From positions 1 through 64,000 of the forward strand of contig DVGB01000089.1 of NCBI GenBank assembly GCA_018712955.1: 64,000 bases of DNA. The letters are read 5' to 3'. Under the pieces are notes generated by a model that saw nothing but the letters and a program-made list of their open reading frames with translations, was not told the DNA's origin and did not search any database. This DNA comes from Candidatus Aveggerthella stercoripullorum. GTDB lineage: Bacteria > Actinomycetota > Coriobacteriia > Coriobacteriales > Eggerthellaceae. How positions within the stretch are numbered: the stretch's first letter is position 1; each line of letters begins with the position of its first letter. A program made the translations under genes and the position numbers. Below are positions 25,122 through 35,450 of this stretch, piece by piece.

Positions 25122-26627
25122 GTGCGCATGCAGTGCAGCGTGATGAGCGCTGCGATCGTCGGGGTGAAGGCGGTTCCGGTCGAAGTGGAGGTCGTAGTCT
25201 CGTCCGGGATGCCCGGCATGTCCATCGTCGGGATGCCAGACACGGCAGTGCAGGAGGCGCGCGAGCGCGTGCGCGCTGCCGTGCGAAGCTGCGGCTTTTC
25301 TATGCCTGCAGAAAAGATCGTGGTGAACCTTGCTCCCGGTTCGCTGAGGAAGACCGGATCCGGCTTCGATCTGCCTATCGCGGCGGGCATTCTTGCCGCG
25401 ACCGGACAGATTTCTCCGTCGTCGGTGCGCGGGCGTGTGCTGGCAGGCGAGCTGTCGCTCGAAGGTCGCGTGCGGCCGGTCACCGGGCTGCTTGCCTACG
25501 AGGTCTGCGCGCGCGAGGCAGGCTTGTCGGTCGTCTGCTCGTCGGAATGCCACGATGCGGTGCCGCTTGACGGGCTCGAGGTCCATACCGTGCGCACGTT
25601 GCGCGATTTGAAATCCGGCACGTTTGGGGGCGTGGGGACGCACCTGCCGAGCGCAAAGGAGCGCTCGCCCGATTTTGCGGACGTGGCGGGGCATGAGTAC
25701 GAAAAGCGTGCATTCCAGGTTGCGGCGGTGGGAGGTCTGGGCCTGCTCATGATGGGACCGCCCGGATCGGGCAAGACGATGCTTGCATCGCGCATGCCCT
25801 CTATCCTGCCTCCTTTGGACGAAGACGAGCGCTTGGAGACCGCGCTGGTGTACTCGGTCGCAGGCGAAAGTCCCCAGCATGCGCTTGCGGGCGTGCGTCC
25901 TTTCCGCGCCCCTCATCACGGCACGACGCTGGCAGGCCTTGTCGGCGGCGGCAATCCGCCGCGGCCAGGGGAAGTTTCGCTCGCTCATAACGGCGTTTTG
26001 TTCCTTGATGAGCTGGCGGAGTTCAAGGGGTCGGTGCTCCAGGGCATTCGTCAGCCCCTCGAGTCGGGGGAGGTGAGCTTGGTAAGGGCGGCGTACCGGC
26101 TGAGATTCCCGGCGCGTTTCATGCTCCTTGCGGCGAGCAATCCATGTCCCTGCGGCTATTTCGGGGATCCCGAGGTGCCATGCCGCTGTCCTGCCGCACG
26201 CGTAGAGTCCTATCAAGGGCGTATAGGCGGGCCCCTCATGGACCGTATCGACATTCATCTTGACGTGTCGAGGCCTCGGCCGAACGAACTGCTGCGCGCC
26301 GTCGCGGGCGCAAGCTCCGATGCGTTGCGCGAAGGCGTGCTTGCCGGTCGGTCGTTCGCGTCCTGGAGGCGTGCGCGGGAGCATTCCGAGGGGCCGCTTC
26401 TCGAGCGTTTGCTCGCGTCGTGCCGCATGACGAATCAGGCGCGCGACCTCCTGGAGGACATGGCGCGCACGGCGAACATGAGCGCGCGCGGCATCGTCCG
26501 CACGCTTCGGATAGCACGGGCGATTGCCGATTTGGAGGAAAGAGAATGCACGGGAGAGGACGCGGTCGCCGAAGCGCTGGGCTACCGGGTGCGCGATGGC
26601 GTTGGGGGCGCTGGAAACGGCGCCTGA
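25122..26627 (+). CDS. comM: YifB/ComM-type Mg-chelatase-like AAA ATPase
   Basis: A 501-residue AAA+ ATPase of the YifB/ComM family; ComM is a branch-migration helicase that extends DNA integration during transformation. The N-terminal Lon-protease-like domain includes GMPGMSIVGMPDTAVQEARERV. The ATPase core has GPPGSGKTML (about residues 211-220), FRAPHHGTTLAGLVGG and LFLDELAEF. A Cys-rich loop, CPCGYFGDPEVPCRC, is typical. GTG at 25122 follows AGGAGGACGCC; an ATG two codons later is an alternative. It lies 9 bp after the YraN gene and 110 bp before dprA. Confidence 0.92.
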   Translation: MRMQCSVMSAAIVGVKAVPVEVEVVVSSGMPGMSIVGMPDTAVQEARERVRAAVRSCGFSMPAEKIVVNLAPGSLRKTGSGFDLPIAAGILAATGQISPSSVRGRVLAGELSLEGRVRPVTGLLAYEVCAREAGLSVVCSSECHDAVPLDGLEVHTVRTLRDLKSGTFGGVGTHLPSAKERSPDFADVAGHEYEKRAFQVAAVGGLGLLMMGPPGSGKTMLASRMPSILPPLDEDERLETALVYSVAGESPQHALAGVRPFRAPHHGTTLAGLVGGGNPPRPGEVSLAHNGVLFLDELAEFKGSVLQGIRQPLESGEVSLVRAAYRLRFPARFMLLAASNPCPCGYFGDPEVPCRCPAARVESYQGRIGGPLMDRIDIHLDVSRPRPNELLRAVAGASSDALREGVLAGRSFASWRRAREHSEGPLLERLLASCRMTNQARDLLEDMARTANMSARGIVRTLRIARAIADLEERECTGEDAVAEALGYRVRDGVGGAGNGA

Positions 26628-26737
26628 GCTGTCGTGCGGCTGGAGGCGCATCCGCTTGCGCAAAGGAAGGGCTTCATAGGGCAGCGCCTTTCCGCCTGCT
26701 TTATTCGGGCAGGCGGCGACAAGAGAAAGGAGAACAC

Positions 26738-27802
26738 GTGGAAGGAGAGCATGCGAACGGGAGCGGCTGCTCTACTGTCGCCTTGGTGCGCGAAAAGCCC
26801 GTGCGCGCTTCACGCCAGACGCTGGAAGAGGCGCGCGCTTCCCATCGGGAGCAGGGGTTTGCGCGCTATGGCGGACCGAAGCTTGCGGGAGAGCGCACCG
26901 TGCTCGAACATGGCGAAGAAGGCTACCCCGATGCGCTCATGAGCGTGAAAAACCCTCCAAAGCGCCTGTTCGTCGTAGGCGACCCTGGCGCTTTGCAAGA
27001 CGGGCTTGCCGTTGTCGGGGCGCGCAAGGCCACACCGTACGGGCTTTCCTGCGCACGCCGGTTCGCGCGCATGGCGGCGGAAGCGGGCGTCTGCGTCATT
27101 TCCGGCGGCGCGCGCGGGTGCGACGCCCAAGCGCACCAGGGGGCGCTCGAAGGCGGCGGGCGCACGGTCGTCGTGCTCGGGTCGGGCTGCGACGAGCTGT
27201 ATCCCGCTGAGCATTACGCGCTCTTCCAAAAGGTGATAGACCAAGGAGGCGCGGTCGTTTCGGAGCAGGAGTGGGGGTTTCCTCCTTTGCCCTATGCGTT
27301 CCGTGCGCGGAATAGGATTATTGCAGGCTTAAGCCGCGGCACTCTGGTTGTCGAAGCGGGGCTTCCGTCCGGGACTTTCAGCACGGCAGATGCCGCGCTT
27401 GCGGCCGGGCGCGATGTGCTTGCCGTGCCCGGCGCTATCACGGCCAAAACGTCGCGCGGCTGCAATCGCCTGATCGCACAAGGCGCCGTTCCCATTATCG
27501 ACGACGAGTCGTTCCACGATGCGCTGTTCGCTGCGTTCGGGCGTTTGCGCCAAGAGACGACTGCCGCAGGTGCGCGCGACTCGGAAGAAAAGCCAGAAGA
27601 GGGCGTTGCGTTCGGAGACAGCGAGCGTACGGTGCTCGAAGCGCTTGCCGCGGCGCCAGCCACGGCGGAACAGCTCACGAGGCTTTCGTACGCGGGGACG
27701 CTGCCGATCGCGGCGGCAAGCATCCCGACCGCGCTCGCGAACCTCCAGCGCAAAGGGGCGATCCAACGTTGGCGGGACGGCAGCTACGGCATGGCGCGAT
27801 AG
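26738..27802 (+). CDS. dprA: DprA, DNA-processing protein
   Basis: A 354-residue DprA/Smf protein, which loads RecA on incoming single-stranded DNA. The Rossmann-like core includes VVGARKATPYGLSCARRFA, ISGGARGCDAQAHQGAL, VVLGSGCDELYP, FRARNRIIAGLSRGTLVVEA and SGTFSTADAALAAGRDVLAVPG in the right order. The last 60 residues form a winged-helix domain (RTVLEALAAAPATAEQLTRL). I use GTG at 26738 because AAAGGAG lies nearby; an in-frame reading from 26420 would overlap the YifB gene. It ends 23 bp from the convergent rnhB. Confidence 0.92.
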   Translation: MEGEHANGSGCSTVALVREKPVRASRQTLEEARASHREQGFARYGGPKLAGERTVLEHGEEGYPDALMSVKNPPKRLFVVGDPGALQDGLAVVGARKATPYGLSCARRFARMAAEAGVCVISGGARGCDAQAHQGALEGGGRTVVVLGSGCDELYPAEHYALFQKVIDQGGAVVSEQEWGFPPLPYAFRARNRIIAGLSRGTLVVEAGLPSGTFSTADAALAAGRDVLAVPGAITAKTSRGCNRLIAQGAVPIIDDESFHDALFAAFGRLRQETTAAGARDSEEKPEEGVAFGDSERTVLEALAAAPATAEQLTRLSYAGTLPIAAASIPTALANLQRKGAIQRWRDGSYGMAR

Positions 27803-27825
27803 CCAAGGAAGGCGCCAAAAGGCAA

Positions 27826-28620
27826 TTAAAACAGCGTCTCTTGCGTCCAGGCAGTGCAGAAGGAAACGCGGTGCAGCGGGCAAAGCCCATGCTCTTTGAT
27901 GGCGGCGATGTGCTCTGCAGAGGCATAGCCTTTGTTGTGCTCGAAGCCGTACGCGGGGTATTTGAGCGCCCACTGGTCCATGAGCGCATCGCGCTCGACC
28001 TTCGCGACGATAGAGGCGGCGGAAATCGAGGCGCAGGCGGCGTCGCCTTTGACGACGTTCACTTCCCGCGGGTCGACATGAAGCGGGTTGCCGTCGAGGA
28101 GGACGGTCGAGACGTGGGCACCCTGCGCTTCCACTGCTTTGATGACGCGCGCGAAGGCGGCGCGCAAGCACGCGGTCATGCCGTGCGCGTCAACGTCGGA
28201 AGGCTCGGTGTGGTCGACTGCCCACGCAAGCGCAACGTGCTTGATAGCGCCTGCGAGCTCTTGGCGTTTTTCAGGGGAAAGCTGCTTGGAATCGTTAAGG
28301 CCGGGAATGCGAGGGGACGGGGGAAGCACGACGGCGCCGACCGTCAACGGTCCGGCGACCGGCCCGCGTCCGACCTCGTCAAGCCCGACGATGTGCTCGA
28401 GCGGCCCCCATGCTTGCTCGGTGGTATAGAGCGCCGCAAGCCGCCGTGCTTCGGCCGCTTCCGCGTCCAAGCGCCTGCGCGCCGTTCTGACGGCCTGCTG
28501 CACTCCCTTGCGCGGGTCTGCGGCCAGTGCACGCTCGAGCGCGCAGAACTCTGCTTCGTCGGCGCAGGCAAGGCGCGCTTTGATGTCGGCGACGGTAGTA
28601 GGGACGTTGGGAGCGGCCAT
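27826..28620 (-). CDS. rnhB: ribonuclease HII
   Basis: A 264-residue RNase HII, which nicks RNA in RNA-DNA hybrids and single ribonucleotides. The catalytic acid residues lie in GLDEVGRGPVAGP, VLLDGN and SISAASIVAKVERDALM. The N-terminal 75 residues are the helical extension found in Gram-positive RnhB. ATG at 28620 follows AAAGGAAAG. It starts 17 bp after a large TPR-like gene, so the two form an operon. Confidence 0.93.
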   Translation of the reverse strand: MAAPNVPTTVADIKARLACADEAEFCALERALAADPRKGVQQAVRTARRRLDAEAAEARRLAALYTTEQAWGPLEHIVGLDEVGRGPVAGPLTVGAVVLPPSPRIPGLNDSKQLSPEKRQELAGAIKHVALAWAVDHTEPSDVDAHGMTACLRAAFARVIKAVEAQGAHVSTVLLDGNPLHVDPREVNVVKGDAACASISAASIVAKVERDALMDQWALKYPAYGFEHNKGYASAEHIAAIKEHGLCPLHRVSFCTAWTQETLF

Positions 28621-28637
28621 GCGTCTTTCCTTTGCTG

Positions 28638-31376
28638 CTACAGCGATTGGGTCAGCGATTCCAGGACCGGATAGAACGCGTCGTCGCGCACAGTGCGCAA
28701 TCCGGCGGCAAGCAAGTTTCCGGCAAGCGAGAGGTTTCCGTTGTCGGCGGCGATGCGCGCAGTCTCGATCAGACGCCGTGCGTTGCGCTCGGTGCACGAA
28801 AGCGGGAATCCTGCCGCTTCCACCATGTCGGCGCTTTCCATGACGCTTGCCAGGCGCAAGCGCGGATTCTCGCGCAAGAGCTCGTCGAGCTCGCGCGTGG
28901 CTATGTCGCGCATTGTCTGATCGTGCTTGATGGCCTGAAGGTAGCATGCGGCGCCCGTCGCGGCATCGCCTGTTTTCCAGAGGGCGAAAGCAAGCCAGTA
29001 CATGCCAAGCCCCACGTCCGAGGGATTCCAAGTCCACTGCAGCATGGTGCGTATCGTCTCGATTTCCGACGGGTAGTCTCCTGCCAGGAAATAGGCGCGC
29101 GCAAGCGTCAGGTATCCGGCGGCAGCGCTGGGGGCAAGCTCGGTGCATTTGCGCGCATGCTCGAGCGCCACTTCGTGCTCTTCGAAAGACCCATGCAGCA
29201 GGTTTGCAATGCCGTGATGGGCTGCGAACAGCTCGTCGGGCAAGGGTCGCACCGGGCGCGGGTCGTCGTCTTCCCAGGCGAACAGTGCGCGGGAAGCGTA
29301 GCTGTCGAAGTAACGCCACCGTTCGCGGTCGGTGTCCGCGAAGGAGCCGTCCGCTTCGGCGAGCAGTACGATCTCTTCCAGCGTTTGCCGTGCGCTTGCG
29401 GGGTCTTCCTCTGCCTGCGCCGTCGCCCGTGCGCGGAGCGCGCGCAGACCCCAGGCGTCGGCGAACAGGTCTTCCAGCGCACGTCGCGGGTCTTCGCCCA
29501 GCGCACCTTCGCTGATGGCAAGCTCGGCTTTCGTGCAGCTGGCGCGAACGGTCAAATCCTCGGTCCGGTCGTGCATGTCTTTCAGCAGAGACAGGGCGCC
29601 ATCCCGCCCGCGGGATTCGTAGGCGTCGGCTACCTCCGCTGCAAGCTTCGCCCGGTCGGCGCCTTCGTTGATGGCCAGGTCTTCGATTCGCACGATGCCG
29701 TGAAGCACGCCGCGGTGCACGTTGACAGGCCGCTCGTCGGTTTCAGGGGAGACGTAGCGCTGCGGGGGGCACAGCTCTTCGCACTCAAGCTCGCGTGCCG
29801 AAGGTATTTCGTCCAGGCGGCCAAGGACGCCTGCGCTTGAGGCAAGCCCGCAGCGTTCGCAGAATACGGCAGGGTCGACAGGCCCGAAGCCAGCATAGGA
29901 CGCATCTCGCTCTTCGGCTCCTTCAAGGGCAGCGAAGCACGCCTTGCGGGAAACGACGCCCGACAGCACGCGCTCGCGCGCGGGGATGTCGCGCACGACG
30001 TCGATCGAGACCGTTTCCAGGGAGCTTTCCGCATCGAAGGCGGCGGCAAGAACCAGCCGTGCGGTATTTGCTGCGTAAGCTGCCTCGTTGGCGTAGCGCG
30101 CTTCGTCGGGCTGCTCTATCCACATGCCGCCTTCGGCAGACCACTGCACCTGCAGTAGATGGGCGTCGATCGGGCAGGTGACCTCGATGCCCATAGTGGC
30201 GGCGTCCAGGTTCACGCGCATGCGGTAGGACAGGCGGTAGGGCAGCTTGAACTGCTCGCAGGTCTGCGCGAAGCGAAGGCGTGCGTCCCATTCGCTCGAT
30301 TCGGGGAGGCGCGGTGTCGTTTCGGCGCAGAAGAACGGGGCCTGCATGCCGATGCCGTCGACGATCTCGCGGTCGGTGCGCTCGCATTCCTGCTCGGTGG
30401 CGGAGGCTACTGTGCCGCGCTTGCTGAGCTCTTCGGTCAGAAGCCAGAACCGGTTGAGGACCGACTCAAGGCACAAGAGCTTGCTGCGCCCTTCGGGGGT
30501 GACGGCGTCCTGGTCGAACCCAAGGTAGAACGCGTTCGCGTACGCGCGCGTGCGCGCTAAGCGCACGTCGACGGCTCCAGGGAGCAGGGGGTCTTGCTCG
30601 CGTCCCGGAACGCGCCGCGGCAGCTCATGCGGATCAAGCTGGTCAAGGCCGTAGGACTGCAAAAGCCGGACCAGATAGGCGACCGTTCCCGCGGGCGCTT
30701 GCAGCGGGCTTTCCTCCACCGTCCGCTCGGTCTCGACGATGCGCGCAATCGCGGAAAAGACGTCTTCGGACGCCAGCGCTTCGAAGACCTCCGTCGGGCC
30801 GAAAGGCACAAGCGGGATGCCGAGCTCTTCGGGGAAAACGCAGGCAGCCAAGTACAGCCGGGCGAACAGCTCATCGTAGGTCAGCGAGGTCGTTTTTTCT
30901 CCCATGCGCACGAGCATGCTTTCAAGCGCGTAGCGACGTCCGGTCTGGCGGAATTCGCCAATGCGGTGCTCGGCGCCGTCGTCGGTCCGAACGGTCACGC
31001 AGCCGGTGCGATCGTCGCGGTCTTCGTAGACGGAAAGCGCGAGTGCGGGGGCGTAGGCGGGCGGCATGCGGAGTTCCTCGCTTGCGCGGAATGCCCGCCC
31101 GAACTTGTCGACGTATCCCAGCACGCGAACCTGCGAGCTCTCAAGGAACTCGACAATATAGCAGGCGCCTTCGGCGGGCATCTGGATGCCGCCCGACACG
31201 AAGCCGAACTGGCGGCCTTCAGGCGTGCCCGGCAGCGGGTCAAGGTGTGTGCGCTTGGCAAACGGCGAAAGGCGGAACGACGCGCCGCCTTCCTTCCGGC
31301 CGCTTTCTGCGCTCGGGAAGGAGAAGGCGTGCTGTGGCGTTTTCGGCAATGTTTCTGTTTCGGTCGTAAAGCTCAT
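28638..31376 (-). CDS. large TPR-like protein of unknown function
   Basis: A 912-residue soluble protein without signal peptide or membrane helix. I use ATG at 31376 because AAGAGG lies 6 nt upstream. The N-terminal two thirds match no family I recognise; a Cys-rich patch, CERCGLASS and CEELCPPQ, lies near residues 498-540 and may bind metal. From about residue 590 the protein is helical and repetitive, with TPR-like units such as EHARKCTELAPSAAAGYLTLARAYFLAGDY and LAFALWKTGDAATGAACYLQAIKHD. A scaffold or interaction role is plausible. It is co-transcribed with rnhB. Confidence 0.6.
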   Translation of the reverse strand: MSFTTETETLPKTPQHAFSFPSAESGRKEGGASFRLSPFAKRTHLDPLPGTPEGRQFGFVSGGIQMPAEGACYIVEFLESSQVRVLGYVDKFGRAFRASEELRMPPAYAPALALSVYEDRDDRTGCVTVRTDDGAEHRIGEFRQTGRRYALESMLVRMGEKTTSLTYDELFARLYLAACVFPEELGIPLVPFGPTEVFEALASEDVFSAIARIVETERTVEESPLQAPAGTVAYLVRLLQSYGLDQLDPHELPRRVPGREQDPLLPGAVDVRLARTRAYANAFYLGFDQDAVTPEGRSKLLCLESVLNRFWLLTEELSKRGTVASATEQECERTDREIVDGIGMQAPFFCAETTPRLPESSEWDARLRFAQTCEQFKLPYRLSYRMRVNLDAATMGIEVTCPIDAHLLQVQWSAEGGMWIEQPDEARYANEAAYAANTARLVLAAAFDAESSLETVSIDVVRDIPARERVLSGVVSRKACFAALEGAEERDASYAGFGPVDPAVFCERCGLASSAGVLGRLDEIPSARELECEELCPPQRYVSPETDERPVNVHRGVLHGIVRIEDLAINEGADRAKLAAEVADAYESRGRDGALSLLKDMHDRTEDLTVRASCTKAELAISEGALGEDPRRALEDLFADAWGLRALRARATAQAEEDPASARQTLEEIVLLAEADGSFADTDRERWRYFDSYASRALFAWEDDDPRPVRPLPDELFAAHHGIANLLHGSFEEHEVALEHARKCTELAPSAAAGYLTLARAYFLAGDYPSEIETIRTMLQWTWNPSDVGLGMYWLAFALWKTGDAATGAACYLQAIKHDQTMRDIATRELDELLRENPRLRLASVMESADMVEAAGFPLSCTERNARRLIETARIAADNGNLSLAGNLLAAGLRTVRDDAFYPVLESLTQSL

Positions 31377-31628
31377 GTGCATCCTCTTACGTGTGCTCTC
31401 ATCTCTCAACGAGCATTCTCCCACAAATACGGCAAAGCGGCCGGAAACAAAGCGGTCGGAAAGGGGGCAGGTGTGCAAAGCCATGCTTTGAGCGCACCGT
31501 TCCGTTTGCGCAAGAGAAAGCCTATCGGGGTTTTCGGTCTTTCTTTCCGTCTGTGCCTTTTTCCAGGCTGGGTATGCTAGCCTGCCTGCTCAAGACAACG
31601 TGGGCAACGCGAGGAGAGAGGGGTACGC
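31377..31628. other. divergent intergenic region
   Basis: About 250 bp between the TPR-like gene (minus) and the YgbA-type gene (plus). TATGCT at 31572-31577 could be a -10 element for the plus-strand gene. Nothing else was recognised. Confidence 0.3.
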
Positions 31629-31973
31629 GTGGAGGACGCACCGCGGGAAGCGCGCCGTCGCGAGCGCGAGAAAAGGGTCATCTCCCAGATGGTATGCATT
31701 TTCTGCGCGGGCAACCATGACGCTTCCGCGCGCACGGAGACGGCGTTTTGCGGCGAGCAGTTGTGTCCTGCCTGCAAAGAGCTTGACGAGTACGCCGTGG
31801 AACGGACTCAGCGATGCCGCAAGATGGGCGCGAAAACAAGCTGCGAGGAGTGCGGAAACCACTGTTATGCGCCGCAGATGCGCGAGCGCATACGCGCCGT
31901 CATGCGCTATGCGGGCCCGCGCATGATCACGCGGCATCCTGTTGCAGCGGTGCGGCATCTTTTGGGGAAATAA
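31629..31973 (+). CDS. YgbA-type 'nitrous oxide-stimulated promoter' family protein
   Basis: A 114-residue cysteine-rich protein. REREKRVISQMVCIFCAGNH, LCPACKELDEYA, RCRKMGAKTSCEECGNHCY and MRERIRAVMRYAGPRM are the conserved blocks of the YgbA_NO family, named for a gene induced by nitrogen oxides in enterobacteria. At least eight Cys in CxxC-like pairs suggest metal binding. GTG at 31629 follows GAGAGGGG. In other bacteria YgbA responds to NO stress; the role here is inferred only from family. Confidence 0.85.
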   Translation: MEDAPREARRREREKRVISQMVCIFCAGNHDASARTETAFCGEQLCPACKELDEYAVERTQRCRKMGAKTSCEECGNHCYAPQMRERIRAVMRYAGPRMITRHPVAAVRHLLGK

Positions 31974-32005
31974 CCCCGAGGGCGGAGCCAGGCCAGAGGG
32001 GTTTA
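31970..32005 (+). terminator. possible terminator after the YgbA-type gene
   Basis: AACCCC at 31972-31977 pairs with GGGGTT at 31998-32003 and is followed by a short T-rich stretch. The stem overlaps the stop codon, and a secondary stem fills the loop. A modest terminator. Confidence 0.45.
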
Positions 32006-32227
32006 TCGCACGTGCCGAACGCCCGCCATTTTCGCGGGGATGCGCCAGAAGCAGCCGACCGTTCGCTTCCGCGGTGATGCCAGCCTGCCGCCTTTGTGGG
32101 CTTGCTCTTGCGAAGGCGAACAAAACGCGCAGATTCGATGGCGAAGGGCGCACGTTTGTTCGAGAGGTTTCTCTTCGGCTATGATGAGACGTTGCAAGAA
32201 ACTTCGGCGAAGGAAGAGCACGCAGTT

Positions 32228-35134
32228 ATGGCACAGAACGCTATCGTCATCAAAGGCGCCCGCGAGCACAACCTGAAAAACATCGACGTGACCATCCCGC
32301 GCGACAAGCTGGTCGTCATTACCGGCCTGTCCGGATCGGGCAAGTCGAGCCTTGCCTTCGACACGATGTACGCGGAAGGGCAGCGCCGCTATGTGGAGAG
32401 CCTCTCCAGCTACGCGCGCCAATTTTTGGGCCAGATGAACAAGCCTGACCTGGACAGTATCGACGGTCTTTCGCCGGCTGTGTCCATCGACCAGAAGACC
32501 ACGAGCAAAAACCCGCGCTCGACCGTGGGCACCACCACGGAAATCTACGACTACCTGCGCCTGCTCTTCGCCCGCGTGGGCACGCCGCATTGTCCTGAGT
32601 GCGGACGCGAGATCAAAAAACAGACGACCGACCAGGTCACGGATGAGATTCTGGCTTTGGGCGAAGGCGTTCGTGCGCTCATCATGGCTCCGGTCGTGGT
32701 CGGGCGCAAGGGCGAGTTCACGAAGCTGTTCCAGGATTTGCAGAAGGAGGGCTTCTCGCGCGTGCGCGTCGACGGTGAGGTGCTGCGCCTCGAAGGCGAA
32801 CCGCTCGTGCTCAACAAGAAGATCAAGCACTTCATCGACGTGGTCGTCGACCGCGTCGTCCTGAAAAAGGACGCGACGGCGCGCATTGCGGAGGCGGTGG
32901 AGACGGCGACGAAGCTGGCCGACGGCCGCGTGCTCGTGCAGACGGTCGACCGTTCGGCGCGAGGGGAAGGCAGCGCAGAGGCGCCTTCTTCCGACGACGC
33001 TTCGAAGAAAACGAGCTCGGGCGCTACGGGCGGCCTGGCGGACAACGAGCACCTCTACTCGCTTGCGCTGGCCTGCCCTGAGCACGGGCATTCTATGGAC
33101 GAGCTGCAACCGCGCGACTTTTCCTTCAATGCACCGTACGGAGCATGTCCAGACTGCCTGGGCATCGGCAGCAGGGAAGAGGTCGATCCCGCCCTCGTGG
33201 TGCCGGATCCTTCGCTTTCGCTCAATGAAGGCGCTATCGCGCCGTTTACGACCGGGAATTACTATCCGCAGGTCATTCGCGCAGTCGCGCACCACCTGGG
33301 CGTGGATGCCGACACTCCCTGGGAGGACATGCCGAAGAAGGCGCGCGACGGCATCATGTTCGGCGTGCGCAAAGAGAAGGTGCGCGTGGACTACGTCACC
33401 GTCGACGGCAGGGAGACCTACTGGTACGTGGAGTGGGACGGCGTGGTCGACGCGGTCATGCACCGCTACAAAGAGGCCACGTCCGACATGCAGCGGGAGA
33501 AGTACGAGCAGTACTTCTCCATCGTTCCGTGCCAAACGTGCGGCGGCAAGCGCCTCAAGCCCGAAATCCTCGCGGTCACGGTCGGCGGTAAGAGCATCCA
33601 TGACGTCTGCGAGCTTTCGGCGCGCGATTCCCTCGAATTCTTCGAGTCGCTGTCGTTCCAAGGCGCGCAGGACCAGATTGCCGGCCCTATCGTGAAGGAG
33701 ATTCGCGCTCGCTTGCGCTTCCTGGTGGACGTGGGGTTGGACTACCTGACGCTCGAGCGCGCTACAGCAACGCTTTCGGGCGGCGAAGCGCAGCGTATTC
33801 GCCTTGCAACGCAGATCGGCGCGGGGCTTATGGGCGTGCTGTATATCCTTGACGAGCCGTCCATCGGCCTTCACCAGCGTGACAACGAGCGGCTTATCGC
33901 CACGCTCGAACGCCTGCGGGATCTGGGCAACACCGTTATCGTCGTCGAGCACGACGAGGACACGATTCGTCACGCGGATTATGTCATCGACATGGGCCCG
34001 GGCGCGGGCGAGAACGGCGGCGAGGTCGTGGCGGCGGGCACGCCCAAGCAGATCGAACGCTCACGGCGCTCGCTTACGGCGGACTATCTTTCGGGACGTC
34101 GTCGCATCGAGGTGCCTGCGGAACGCCGCCATCCCGGCAGGGGTGCGCTCGTGCTCAAAGGCGCGACCGAGAACAACCTCAAGAACGTGGACGTGAGCGT
34201 GGAGTTCGGCACCCTCACGGTCGTGACCGGCGTTTCGGGCTCTGGCAAAAGCTCGCTGGTGACCGATACGCTTGCTCCCGCGCTCGCAAACCGTGTGAAC
34301 CGGGCGCGCCGTCGTACCGGCGCCTATCGCAAGCTGGAGGGCGTTTCCGCCATCGACAAGGTCATCAACATCGACCAGAGCCCTATCGGGCGCACGCCGC
34401 GTTCGAACCCTGCTACGTACATCGGCCTGTGGGACGACGTGCGCGCGCTTTTCGCGTCGACGCCCGAGGCGAAGGCGCGTGGCTACAGCCCAGGCCGTTT
34501 CAGCTTCAACGTGTCCGGAGGCCGCTGCGAAGCGTGCAAGGGCGACGGGCAGATCAAGATCGAGATGCACTTCCTGCCGGACATCTACGTCCCGTGCGAA
34601 GTGTGCGACGGCAAGCGCTACAACCGCGAGACGCTGCAGGTCACTTACCGCGGCAAGAACGTGTTCGACGTGCTGGACATGACGGTGGACGAGGCGCTCG
34701 CGTTCTTCGAGAGCATCCCGGGTATCAAGCGCAAGCTGCAGACCTTGCACGACGTCGGGCTCGGTTACATTCGCCTGGGGCAGCCCGCCACGACGCTTTC
34801 GGGCGGCGAAGCGCAGCGCGTGAAGCTTTCGAGCGAGCTGCAGCGCCGTCAGACCGGCCGCACGTTCTATATTCTGGACGAACCCACGACCGGTCTGCAC
34901 TTCGAGGACGTGCGCCAACTGCTCGACGTGCTGCAGAGGCTTGTGGACGCGGGCAATACCGTCTTGGTCATCGAGCACAACCTTGATGTCATCAAGTGCG
35001 CCGACCGCCTTATCGACATGGGGCCGGAAGGCGGCGACCGGGGAGGTCAGGTGGTTGCGGCGGGCACTCCGGAGGAGGTCGCACGCTGCGAAGCCAGCCA
35101 TACGGGACGCTTTTTGCGGCACCTGGGCCTGTAA
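32228..35134 (+). CDS. uvrA: UvrA, excision nuclease subunit A
   Basis: A 968-residue nucleotide-excision-repair damage sensor with two ABC ATPase modules. Module one has [12 protein letters not shown] (about residue 32) and [14 protein letters not shown]; module two has [13 protein letters not shown] and [13 protein letters not shown]. The structural zinc sites are CPEC, CPEHGH and CPDC in the first half and CEAC and CEVC in the second. The insert at 243-268 is Ser/Ala-rich. I use ATG at 32228 ([15 protein letters not shown]), which begins exactly where the family does; its ribosome site (GAAGGAAGAG) is rather distant. No uvrB or uvrC is in the window. Confidence 0.95.
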   Translation: MAQNAIVIKGAREHNLKNIDVTIPRDKLVVITGLSGSGKSSLAFDTMYAEGQRRYVESLSSYARQFLGQMNKPDLDSIDGLSPAVSIDQKTTSKNPRSTVGTTTEIYDYLRLLFARVGTPHCPECGREIKKQTTDQVTDEILALGEGVRALIMAPVVVGRKGEFTKLFQDLQKEGFSRVRVDGEVLRLEGEPLVLNKKIKHFIDVVVDRVVLKKDATARIAEAVETATKLADGRVLVQTVDRSARGEGSAEAPSSDDASKKTSSGATGGLADNEHLYSLALACPEHGHSMDELQPRDFSFNAPYGACPDCLGIGSREEVDPALVVPDPSLSLNEGAIAPFTTGNYYPQVIRAVAHHLGVDADTPWEDMPKKARDGIMFGVRKEKVRVDYVTVDGRETYWYVEWDGVVDAVMHRYKEATSDMQREKYEQYFSIVPCQTCGGKRLKPEILAVTVGGKSIHDVCELSARDSLEFFESLSFQGAQDQIAGPIVKEIRARLRFLVDVGLDYLTLERATATLSGGEAQRIRLATQIGAGLMGVLYILDEPSIGLHQRDNERLIATLERLRDLGNTVIVVEHDEDTIRHADYVIDMGPGAGENGGEVVAAGTPKQIERSRRSLTADYLSGRRRIEVPAERRHPGRGALVLKGATENNLKNVDVSVEFGTLTVVTGVSGSGKSSLVTDTLAPALANRVNRARRRTGAYRKLEGVSAIDKVINIDQSPIGRTPRSNPATYIGLWDDVRALFASTPEAKARGYSPGRFSFNVSGGRCEACKGDGQIKIEMHFLPDIYVPCEVCDGKRYNRETLQVTYRGKNVFDVLDMTVDEALAFFESIPGIKRKLQTLHDVGLGYIRLGQPATTLSGGEAQRVKLSSELQRRQTGRTFYILDEPTTGLHFEDVRQLLDVLQRLVDAGNTVLVIEHNLDVIKCADRLIDMGPEGGDRGGQVVAAGTPEEVARCEASHTGRFLRHLGL

Positions 35135-35450
35135 TTTACGTAACTGCTTGCTTTCTCCTGCCTTGTGCACTTTGCATAAAGCAGGCAAGGCCAATTCGTC
35201 TTTCGCAGCGTTCACGACCTGGTGCTTAGGTAGTGAAATGAGCGAAGCGCTCTGCTACGATGCCTATGTGCACTCCGCGGCCGCGCGCTCTTACAAGGCG
35301 CGAAGGCCAAGGAGCAGACCGCACACGTTCGCGCGCCCGCCGGGCGCGCTTCTTCCGTAGGGAGCGGGACTTCCTGCCTTCGTTCCTGCGGTAGACCGGA
35401 CGGGCATCTACGCGAGGATGTCCGTGAGCGCTGACAAAAGGAGGACGCTC
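35135..35450. other. intergenic region between uvrA and the EamA-GNAT gene
   Basis: This 316-bp gap contains a GCCTTG/CAAGGC inverted pair near 35160-35193, which may end uvrA transcription, and a strong GC hairpin (GCGCGCCC-GCC-GGGCGCGC) near 35331-35349. I see no gene and no recognisable riboswitch. Confidence 0.35.

Noticed and set aside
35220-35400. Riboswitch or small RNA upstream of the EamA-GNAT gene
   Set aside because: Only an isolated GC-rich hairpin is visible; no known riboswitch core was recognised.
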